DNA of 28,357 nt from a virus, in the IMG/VR virus record IMGVR_UViG_3300042520_000477, positions 1 to 28,357 of that record, one strand, 5' to 3'. Made by a program: the position numbers and the translations under genes. The notes beneath the pieces were generated by a model, which had not been told where the DNA came from, did not search any database, and saw nothing but the letters and a program-made list of their open reading frames with translations. Position 1 is the first letter of the stretch. The number at the start of each line of letters is the position of its first letter. Below are positions 22,939 to 28,357 of this stretch, piece by piece.

Positions 22939-23369
22939 GCGGTCTCTCCAGCGGACAAGATGCTCTCGTAGATGCTCACCATCGGCTCGGAGTATTCCTT
23001 TCCTGCCCAGGCTCCGGACAGGAACTCAGCCATGAACTCGCGACCGTTGGTGCAGGCGTACCGCGACACCTCAGACGAGATGGCAGACCGCTGCTCGTCG
23101 GTGAACGTGACGTCGATGGACGACACGTACGAACGCTCGCTGGCGTTCTTGTGGAAGAGGTGCGCCAGTTCGTGCATCAGCGGATTCGGCTGGGAGAGCC
23201 AGCCCGACTCGCATGACTTCTTGAACGACTCTACAGAGCCTTCGCCGATGGCGTTGGACACGTAGATCGTGCCAGACGCATCATCGTACGCGGCAATGGC
23301 GTGGCTTCCGGAGAAGTCGCGGAACTCGACGTTGACGCTCGACTCCGTGTCGAAGGCGCGGAGTTCTGC
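22935..23369 (-). other. HExxH metallopeptidase domain (C-terminus of portal fusion)
   Basis: Residues 935-1078 contain N-P-L-M-H-E-L-A-H-L-F-H (H1000-E1001-L-A-H1004), the zinc-binding HExxH of zincins, and then R-E-F-M-A-E-F-L-S-G (Glu near 1045-1049), a plausible third ligand. It follows V-E-F-R-D-F-S-G and A-A-Y-D-D-A-S-G-T-I-Y-V-S strands. It could also be made separately if translation restarts at CTG 23376, which overlaps the stop of the nested 64-residue gene. Confidence 0.8.
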
Positions 23370-26171
23370 GATCAGTCGTTCTGCGTCTCCTGATCCTCGT
23401 ACAGTTCCGGCATGTCCTCCGGACCGTCCTTGTACCAGAAGTCCGGAAGCGTCTTGCCGTCGGCCTTCATCATCGCTTCCATCCAGGCCCTCATCGCGCG
23501 GAAGGTCTTGAGCGCTGAGCCCCCGGTCGGAATGTCGACTCTCGTTATCGGCTTCTCGTCGGCCATGCTTCCTCACCTCTCTGATCAAGGACAGAACTGC
23601 GTCCTCAGTGGAAGTATATCCAGACATTTCCAAAGAGCGAACGCTATTTTTTCCATGACGCGAGAGTTCAGCCGCGTGGTCTTCGTCCTGCAAGTCAGGA
23701 GAGTCTTGGTCATAGACTTGCGCCACGGTCGCCGCTTTTCTTGTTTTCGCGAAGCCCTTGTCCCAGTCTTCTGGCTTTCGTGAGTCTTGGTTCTCGTACT
23801 TGACCCAAGTCTCCTTGAGAGTCCCCAGGTTGAAGACCGCGAGTTGGCCAGCGTTTCTTCCGGCCTCCAACGCCTGCTCGGCTTGGTCAGGCTCAAATCG
23901 CGTCGAGACATCCAAGTGGTACACGCCGTCTGCTGTCAACCATCCGCCAATGAACCTATCGGAGCGACCACTGATCACGTCTTTGTTTTTCGAAATCCAG
24001 TCCCGAAGCGCGTCGAAGGCGACCTGCGTGCCCATGTCGCTCTTCTTGATCTGGAGATTCCTGTTTGATCCGTTCTTGAACTCCGAGACCATGATCCCCG
24101 TGGAGGGCTGGTCGGCTGAATACGGATCAAGCGTGACGCCGTACGGGTTTGCAGCAATCTTTTCCAGAAGTTGCGAGGTGTCGATGTCCGAGTCGCTGCG
24201 AGCGCTGCTGCCGCCGCTCCCGCCGCCGGTGTCGGGCGATGACTTCTCGTTGCCGCAGTCGTTCTTTATGCCGCCGCCTTTGCCGGTTGCGCAGAACGCG
24301 CGAGACTGAAGGAGTTTCTTCTTGTCGTTGACGACGTACTCCTTGCTGCCGTGGCCGATCGTGACTGGATACTCCTTGCCAGCACCAAAGAGCCTGTCGC
24401 TGATCGCCTCGGGCATTGCGTCCTTGGCAATCGACAGGACCTCCTCGACCTTCTTCTCGTCAATCGGGTCCACCGAGTCGACGTGAGCGCCGTTGTAGCC
24501 GACGTTGATGTGATACAACTCGTTGCCCGAATGATCGCGGACGAAGATGTTGACCTTCCCGTCCTCCATGTCGACGCTCGATCGCCCCGGCTTGCCGCCG
24601 AGTTTGGTGACCATGTCCTTTACTTTTCGCTCGGTTGTTCCCAACTGATACAACTTGCGGGCAACGCGAGTCTGCTTCTTGTTTCCATCTCCTCGACGCA
24701 GGCCACGCACCGGAGAGTCAGTCGGGCTATCATCACTGCCACCGGCGCACTTGTTGCCAGACTTGAATCCACCGGAGCCAGTGCCGCAGTCTCGCTTCTC
24801 TGGGTCTGGCTTAGGCTCAGACTTGATGCCCTTGGGAGACTCAATCGGAGCAGAGCCCGTCTTGACCTCTGGCAGGCTCGGAGGACCGCCTGGGGCAGGG
24901 GGAGGAGCACCGCCGCCCATCGGGTCTGGCTTGGGCTTGCTGGCATCTTCCAGCGTCTGCATGTTCATCGCGACGAAGTGATGGTCAGCCTCAGGCCCAA
25001 GAGGCGGAAGGTTCTCTAAGCGTCTCACTTCGTTAATCGAAAGAACGCCTAGGTTTGTCATCGTACTATAGTACCCCGCGCGACTGTTTGAGTCGCCGCG
25101 AAGCAGACCACGAACGTCGAACTCTGCCACGAAGAGATCGTCGTTGTAGATCAGCGATCGGCTGATCGCGCTCTCGATACGCCTGAGCCACGGGACGAGG
25201 GTGTAGGTGACGAACTCCTGGCCAGCCACTTCAAGGTTGCCGCCGCTCTGGCCCTGCACTAAATGCAAAGGCAACCTGTAGACCCTCGCGATCTCCTCGC
25301 TCTGAAAACGCCTTGAATCTATGAACTGCGACTGCTCTTGCGTGAACCCAAGAGGCTCGGCCTTGAGCCCATTGGTGAGGACAGCCGTTCGCCAACTTTG
25401 CGACACGCCGCGATGAAGTCTCTCCCAGTTGTCCCTGAGACGCTCGGCTGCCTCGGCAGAGAGCGAGCCCTCTGTCTGGAGCACGACGCCTGGGCGGGCT
25501 GAGTTCGCCCAATACTTGCTGGCGTGAATCTCGCAGGCCCTCGCCAACGCAATCGCCTCGCGGGCGACCTCGACAGGAACCATGCCCTTGATCCCGTCCT
25601 GCTCGGGTGTCCACCTGACGTGCATGATCTGGTCCTGGGTGTAACGCTCCAGGCGACCAGTCTCTGGGTTCGTGTACGAGTACCGGAGACGTCCGTTCTC
25701 AAGTCTCTCGACATCCATACGAGACGGATGGAGGTTGATGAGTTCAGACACAGCCCCGTACTTGCCAGACTTGATCTGCGTGTACGAGTTGCCCCAGAGG
25801 CACAGGGTCATGACGAGTTGCTCGACCCATTCGAACTTTGTCTGCCATGAGTTTGGAGCGAACGAGAGGACCTTGTAGAGCGGGATGTCCCTAGCGATCA
25901 CCTTCGTTCCGTCTTCGCCACGCCGGTAGACATGGAGAGGCAACGAACTGATGCTCTCGGCGAGGATGCGGCAGCACGCCAGCACGACCGTTGACTGAAG
26001 GGCAGTCTCAGGAGTGACTCGCACGCCTGCGTCTGTCCTCCACTTGCCCATGTAGGGATCGTCACTGAGAAGCAGATTGTTCCAAGAGATGCTGCGAACC
26101 TCGGGCTCGGCCAAGCCGCGTTCTGGTGTCCAGACAACTTCGGACAGGATTCGCTCTTCGCTGTTGCTCAT
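22935..26171 (-). CDS. HK97-type portal fused to cargo domains and a metallopeptidase
   Basis: The ATG overlaps the terminase stop by four bases. Residues 1-410 are a standard HK97-family portal: A-C-C-R-I-L-A-E-S-I-S-S-L-P-L-H (65-80), L-W-G-N-S-Y-T (125-131), L-P-L-H-L-V-Q-G (300-307) and the L-R-R-I-E-S-A-I-S-R clip region. The portal ring is the dodecameric DNA gate. A Pro/Lys-rich linker follows, then Cys motif (460-475), a domain shared with the 242-residue protein (503-590), Cys motif (624-639), a unit with I-G-G-W-L-T-A-D-G-V-Y-H-L-D-V-S (741-756), a low-complexity stretch overlapped by a second gene (869-933), and an HELAH metallopeptidase (935-1078). At 1078 residues it is more than twice the usual portal size. 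A hidden frame error near 23.4-23.57 kb is the main alternative. Confidence 0.88.
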   Translation of the reverse strand: MSNSEERILSEVVWTPERGLAEPEVRSISWNNLLLSDDPYMGKWRTDAGVRVTPETALQSTVVLACCRILAESISSLPLHVYRRGEDGTKVIARDIPLYKVLSFAPNSWQTKFEWVEQLVMTLCLWGNSYTQIKSGKYGAVSELINLHPSRMDVERLENGRLRYSYTNPETGRLERYTQDQIMHVRWTPEQDGIKGMVPVEVAREAIALARACEIHASKYWANSARPGVVLQTEGSLSAEAAERLRDNWERLHRGVSQSWRTAVLTNGLKAEPLGFTQEQSQFIDSRRFQSEEIARVYRLPLHLVQGQSGGNLEVAGQEFVTYTLVPWLRRIESAISRSLIYNDDLFVAEFDVRGLLRGDSNSRAGYYSTMTNLGVLSINEVRRLENLPPLGPEADHHFVAMNMQTLEDASKPKPDPMGGGAPPPAPGGPPSLPEVKTGSAPIESPKGIKSEPKPDPEKRDCGTGSGGFKSGNKCAGGSDDSPTDSPVRGLRRGDGNKKQTRVARKLYQLGTTERKVKDMVTKLGGKPGRSSVDMEDGKVNIFVRDHSGNELYHINVGYNGAHVDSVDPIDEKKVEEVLSIAKDAMPEAISDRLFGAGKEYPVTIGHGSKEYVVNDKKKLLQSRAFCATGKGGGIKNDCGNEKSSPDTGGGSGGSSARSDSDIDTSQLLEKIAANPYGVTLDPYSADQPSTGIMVSEFKNGSNRNLQIKKSDMGTQVAFDALRDWISKNKDVISGRSDRFIGGWLTADGVYHLDVSTRFEPDQAEQALEAGRNAGQLAVFNLGTLKETWVKYENQDSRKPEDWDKGFAKTRKAATVAQVYDQDSPDLQDEDHAAELSRHGKNSVRSLEMSGYTSTEDAVLSLIREVRKHGRREADNESRHSDRGLSAQDLPRDEGLDGSDDEGRRQDASGLLVQGRSGGHAGTVRGSGDAERLIAELRAFDTESSVNVEFRDFSGSHAIAAYDDASGTIYVSNAIGEGSVESFKKSCESGWLSQPNPLMHELAHLFHKNASERSYVSSIDVTFTDEQRSAISSEVSRYACTNGREFMAEFLSGAWAGKEYSEPMVSIYESILSAGETA
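23372..23566 (-). CDS. Small acidic protein nested inside the portal fusion
   Basis: This 64-residue frame starts at ATG 23566 with AGAGAGGTGAGG just upstream, an excellent ribosome site. It has two in-frame TGA codons directly before the start and ends with TGA 23374-23372. It reads MADEKPITRVDIPTGGSALK and later D-F-W-Y-K-D-G-P-E-D-M-P-E-L-Y, with natural Trp, Tyr, Phe and Met use and G/C-rich third positions. Over the same bases the portal frame gives a low-complexity Asp/Gly/Arg/Ser string. The domain is unknown. Its stop overlaps a possible CTG restart of the metallopeptidase part. Either this is overprinting in a linker or the local assembly hides gene borders. Confidence 0.65.
   Translation of the reverse strand: MADEKPITRVDIPTGGSALKTFRAMRAWMEAMMKADGKTLPDFWYKDGPEDMPELYEDQETQND
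23772..24194 (-). other. Unit with GGWL...LDVS signature in portal fusion
   Basis: Residues 660-800. I-G-G-W-L-T-A-D-G-V-Y-H-L-D-V-S-T-R-F (741-759), then A-G-Q-L-A-V-F-N-L-G, resembles a recurring block in phage multidomain proteins. No catalytic residues stand out, and the role is unknown. Confidence 0.5.
24255..24302 (-). repeat. Cys motif P2 (form A)
   Basis: Portal fusion residues 624-639, RAFCATGKGGGIKNDC, preceded by L-Q-S. A Gly/Ser linker follows. Its bases closely match those of motif G1. Confidence 0.9.
24387..24674 (-). other. Domain shared with the 242-residue head-region protein
   Basis: Residues 500-595 of the portal fusion read L-G-T-T-E-R-K-V...L-G-G-K, then D-G-K-V-N-I-F-V-R-D-H-S-G-N-E-L-Y. 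They align without effort to residues 95-180 of the protein at 12522-11794 (I-G-S-S-E-K-Q-V...L-G-G-S, then S-G-K-L-S-L-T-V-K-D-K-T-G-K-K-L-F). Confidence 0.6.
24747..24794 (-). repeat. Cys motif P1 (form B)
   Basis: Portal fusion residues 460-475, RDCGTGSGGFKSGNKC, exactly 16 residues from Arg to the last Cys. It marks the junction of the portal core linker with the first cargo unit. Confidence 0.85.
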
Positions 26172-27508
26172 AGGACGATGATCTCTGGGTCTGGCGTCTT
26201 CTGTGCTGTTTCGGCGTCGCTGGCAAGTGCCAGGGCCATGACGAGGGCGATCATTCCGTCGACTCGCGATGGGCTCATCGGACTGGGCTTCGCAATCTTG
26301 ATGTAGCCGTCAGCATTGGTCTTGGTGGTGCAGTTTCCTGCCATCCAGTTGAGGATCGGATTGTCGTTTGTTCGAAGCCGCCCTTGCGTAATCAGTCCAT
26401 CGAGTGCGCGAGTCGGCGTGTTCATCGCCGAAAAGTTCTGACTAAACCCTAGCACGTCAAGTCCTTCCGCCTGAAGTTGTTGTACGAGATAGTGGCTGTT
26501 GTATGGATCGGTGGCGATTCTCCTGATGGTCCGCTCCTTGGCGAAGGCCAGGATGTCCTTCTTTATGAACTCGTAGTCACAAGTGTCGCCTGGAGTCAGC
26601 GTCAGGCCGGTGCGAGGGTCCTTGGCCCATTGCACGTAGGGAACCTCTTCGCGGCGGGTCGCGGCGTTGTCTGCCGGTATCCAGAACTTGCAGATCACGT
26701 CGAAGACGTCGTCGTGGCCTTTGCTCACAGCCACGAACGCGTTAACGTCCCACGTTTGTGCTAGGTCGAGTCCTGCGTGCCAGACCCTCGACGAGTCGAG
26801 CCTGTCTGAGTGTCCCTTGCACTTGTCCCAGTTGGTCAGGTTCACGAACTTGTCTGTTCCTGATACCCAGACATTGAGCCTGTAGCGAAGGAAAGACGAG
26901 AGTTTGGAACTGGAGCCCTCGGCCTCGCGGACGTCTGCCTTGAAACTCTCCTCGTCCATCGTCACGCCGAATGACGGATTCGCAGCCCGCCAGACAGCAG
27001 GGTCTCGATAGTCGTCTTCGGGAGCCGCCGCCGCTACGTAGGCAAAGAACTGAGGGTCGGCTGACGGGTCCTGCATGACCTTCAGAGCATGTTCGTGCTG
27101 CTCGTAGCAGATCGACGAGCGATCGTAGCCAGCCGTGGTAATCGCCAGGACGAGACTCTGGCTTCTGGAGATGCCGCCGTACCTGATCGCGTCCCAGAGC
27201 CGCCGGTCTTTTGCAGAGTGCAACTCGTCATAGCAGAGCCCATGAATATTCAGACCCTCTGCCCGGTTGCTGTCGCTGGAGATGACCTTCCAGAACGAGT
27301 TGGTCGGGACGCACGCGACTGTCTTCCGAGAGTCGATGATCTCAAGTCTCTTGGACAGATACGGACTCGCCCTGACGAGTTCCGCCATCTGCTTGTAGAC
27401 GATGCCCGCCTGCTCGCGAGACGTAGCCGCCCCGAAGCACTCAGCAGCGGCTTCGCCGTCAGCGACCGTCAGATAGAGAGAGATGCCAGAGAGAAGAGTC
27501 GATTTGCC
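26168..27508 (-). CDS. terL: Large terminase, C-terminal part (ATPase core and nuclease)
   Basis: After the hairpin insert the terminase frame resumes at GGC 27508 with G-K-S-T-L-L-S-G-I-S-L-Y-L and continues to 26168. The first ATG is at 27388, but the residues before it (A-A-T-S-R-E-Q-A-G-I-V-Y-K-Q) are typical terminase. Numbered on the joined 538-residue protein, Walker B is L-C-Y-D-E-L-H (D186, E187), the coupling segment is A-I-T-T-A-G, and the RNase H-like nuclease acids are D340 in G-L-D-L-A, D426 in A-T-D-P-Y-N and D509 in R-V-D-G-M. All catalytic residues outside the split Walker A are present. The enzyme cuts concatemeric DNA and drives it through the portal. It would be inactive without the N-terminal part. 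Confidence 0.88.
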   Translation of the reverse strand, partial: GKSTLLSGISLYLTVADGEAAAECFGAATSREQAGIVYKQMAELVRASPYLSKRLEIIDSRKTVACVPTNSFWKVISSDSNRAEGLNIHGLCYDELHSAKDRRLWDAIRYGGISRSQSLVLAITTAGYDRSSICYEQHEHALKVMQDPSADPQFFAYVAAAAPEDDYRDPAVWRAANPSFGVTMDEESFKADVREAEGSSSKLSSFLRYRLNVWVSGTDKFVNLTNWDKCKGHSDRLDSSRVWHAGLDLAQTWDVNAFVAVSKGHDDVFDVICKFWIPADNAATRREEVPYVQWAKDPRTGLTLTPGDTCDYEFIKKDILAFAKERTIRRIATDPYNSHYLVQQLQAEGLDVLGFSQNFSAMNTPTRALDGLITQGRLRTNDNPILNWMAGNCTTKTNADGYIKIAKPSPMSPSRVDGMIALVMALALASDAETAQKTPDPEIIVL

Positions 27509-27831
27509 TCAGGTCCTTCGCCCCCGCAGCATCCAGCCGCAGGGGCGAAGGCACCATTTTTTTTGGGCACCTCGATATATCCGATCCGATATCTTCGCGT
27601 GTCGGTCTCGACCCGCATCCACCCAAAGAGTTCCTCGATCACTTCGTCCCTCTGCCAGGGCAGCAGCGTGAACGGCTGCCCCGCGAACTGACCCTTGGAG
27701 TGGATCAGGAAGTTTTCGAAGAAGCCAACGGCGTGGTCGGCCTTGGCTTGATCGAAGTAGTATTCGAAGCCCTTCTCAAGCGCCTCGGCTCTTGATATAC
27801 GCTTCCAGCGGGTCTTCGGCGGCAGGGGCAT
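27469..27831 (-). CDS. terL: Large terminase, N-terminal part ending in the split Walker A
   Basis: The frame starts at ATG 27831 with AAGGT six bases upstream and overlaps the small terminase gene by 56 bases. It reads E-Y-Y-F-D-Q-A-K-A-D-H-A-V-G-F-F, then F-T-L-L-P-W-Q-R-D-E-V-I-E-E-L-F-G-W, then Y-I-E-V-P-K-K-N-G, the exact opening of a P27/HK97-type large terminase. The next residues should be K-S-T, but a 47-base hairpin follows, and zero-frame reading gives AFAPAAGCCGGEGPE and then out-of-frame residues to a stop at 27469. Removing 47 bases restores a 538-residue protein. Without bypass, splicing or a sequence correction, only this 120-residue fragment is made. Confidence 0.85.
   Translation of the reverse strand: MPLPPKTRWKRISRAEALEKGFEYYFDQAKADHAVGFFENFLIHSKGQFAGQPFTLLPWQRDEVIEELFGWMRVETDTRRYRIGYIEVPKKNGAFAPAAGCCGGEGPEANRLFSLASLSI
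27509..27555 (-). other. 47-base hairpin insert splitting terminase Walker A
   Basis: Between codon AAT (27558-27556) and GGC AAA TCG ACT (from 27508), 47 bases interrupt K-K-N-G-K-S-T. On the minus strand they begin with GGT and end with TGA. Bases 27551-27515 form a 16-base-pair stem (two G-U pairs) with a 5-base TGGAT loop; the GGT can also pair with ACC at 27514-27512. GGT and GGC are both glycine codons readable by one tRNA. This mirrors the layout of the T4 gene 60 bypass element (hairpin, matched Gly codons, about 50 bases). It could also be a mini-insertion or an assembly error. Confidence 0.85.
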
Positions 27832-28240
27832 GCGATACCTTCATGGTCGAGCGTGCCGCCGCTGTCATCCCGAACTGCTGCTCGATTCGCATCAGTTCCG
27901 CAGGCAGGCTCTTAAACAGCGATCCCTCCGCTGTGAGTTGACTGTACCCAGTCTGGGTCAACTGAGTCATTCCATTTTCTTGGACATGCTTCACGACATG
28001 GAGCCACTGTTCGTGCATGAGACAGTACCGCTCGATCACGCCGCGATCGGCCTGGGTGAACACACCCATCGAAGAGAGAAGGGGAGCGACCTCGTTCCAC
28101 TTGTCGAGGGCCGCTCCAGTGAGTCGCGGAGGAGGAGCAACGTCAGCCGGTGGTGGCGTCGGCTCTTCCTCGTTGATGGCTCGTTGGCCTGGGTTGCCGC
28201 GTAAGACTTTGAGACTTGTCGGTGTCGGGATTCTGCCCAT
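27776..28240 (-). CDS. terS: Small terminase subunit, P27 family
   Basis: This 154-residue protein starts MGRIPTPTSLKVLRGNPGQR, the near-invariant opening of P27-family small terminases (P-T-x-L-K-x-L-x-G-N-P-G). A Pro-rich segment and A-L-D-K-W-N-E-V-A-P-L-L follow, then helices T-Q-A-D-R-G-V-I-E-R-Y-C. It recognises the packaging site and loads DNA on the large terminase. The ribosome site is weak. The end overlaps the large subunit by 56 bases. It is the first gene of the packaging module in this window. Confidence 0.93.
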   Translation of the reverse strand: MGRIPTPTSLKVLRGNPGQRAINEEEPTPPPADVAPPPRLTGAALDKWNEVAPLLSSMGVFTQADRGVIERYCLMHEQWLHVVKHVQENGMTQLTQTGYSQLTAEGSLFKSLPAELMRIEQQFGMTAAARSTMKVSHAPAAEDPLEAYIKSRGA

Positions 28241-28264
28241 TTTGTTCCGACGACTTTTTTTCGG

Positions 28265-28281
28265 CCTGAGGGAGGCTCAGG
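28265..28281. repeat. Inverted repeat upstream of terS
   Basis: CCTGAG and CTCAGG (6 bases each, perfect) flank a 5-base loop. This lies in the 117 bases right of terS, which hold no recognisable gene, a run of eight C (28322-28329 on the plus strand) and several A/T runs. It could relate to packaging-site recognition or transcript ends; nothing decisive is visible. Confidence 0.4.
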
Positions 28282-28357
28282 GGCCAGCCCTGGAAAAAGT
28301 GCGTTTTTCTCGGGTAAAAAGCCCCCCCCAAAAATATCGCAGCCGCTCACGGATGCA

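Noticed and set aside
12421-24794. The 14 repeated motifs as a CRISPR-like array
   Set aside because: They are in frame within coding regions, vary in sequence and are spaced from about 140 to 580 codons apart. They are protein motifs.
27469-27555. Insert in the terminase as an intein or group I intron
   Set aside because: At 47 bases it is far too short for either, and it has none of their sequence motifs.
28241-28357. A cos site or another gene upstream of terS
   Set aside because: Only 117 bases are present. There is an inverted repeat and homopolymer runs but no recognisable cos pattern, and the open frames here (for example 28350-28036) overlap terS in the wrong frame.

Overview
The window carries the DNA-packaging, head and tail genes of a tailed phage or prophage of the HK97/siphovirus type. 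Every supported gene is on the minus strand, so transcription runs from the right end (terminase) to the left end (tail). Genes abut or overlap by 1-56 bases with no long gaps, which suggests one long late operon. No integrase, lysis, replication or host gene is visible, so the sequence does not show whether this is a free phage or a prophage, and the host cannot be named. GC content is moderately high. The 1561-residue tape measure implies a long tail, roughly 230 nm at the usual 0.15 nm per residue.

Right to left: P27-like small terminase (28240-27776); large terminase (27831-26168), whose Walker A motif is split by a 47-base hairpin insert; an HK97-type portal fused to a 640-residue tail of extra domains (26171-22935), with a small gene nested in a second frame (23566-23372); a 2523-residue multidomain protein (22938-15367); a 953-residue fusion of a P-loop kinase, an HK97-type prohead protease and further domains (15380-12519); a 242-residue glycine-rich protein; a 60-residue Cys4 protein; the major capsid protein (11506-10025); a probable capsid accessory protein; a glycosyltransferase-like protein (9434-8640); connector and neck genes (8643-7072); a tail terminator-like gene; two related tail tube-like proteins; a tail assembly chaperone with a -1 frameshift site; the tape measure; and a partial tail gene running off the left edge.

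The most unusual part is 26.2-11.8 kb. The portal extension, the 2523-residue protein, the protease fusion and the 242-residue protein share 14 copies of a short two-cysteine motif (typically 16 residues, R-A-F-C-x-T-G-x-G-G-G-x-x-N-x-C, with a second form R-x-C...G-G-F-x-x-G-N-x-C). The copies sit between otherwise unrelated domains: an ADP-ribosyltransferase-like domain, a JAMM-like metalloprotease, an HExxH metallopeptidase, an ASCH-like domain, three copies of a domain with a G-Y-x-x-W-P-x-x-G-F signature, a P-loop kinase, the prohead protease and several unnamed domains. My reading is that this is a modular effector cargo (in the sense of phage polyvalent proteins) tied to the head through portal and protease fusions, perhaps cut into pieces during head maturation and injected with the DNA. 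Packaging, processing and injection are inference. The domain order, the repeated motif and the fusions are visible in the sequence.

Two recoding signals stand out. The tail assembly chaperone has a classic A-AAA-AAC slippery site that opens a 101-residue downstream frame. The large terminase needs 47 bases removed or skipped between two glycine codons to give an intact 538-residue protein; those bases form a 16-base-pair hairpin, resembling the translational bypass element of T4 gene 60.
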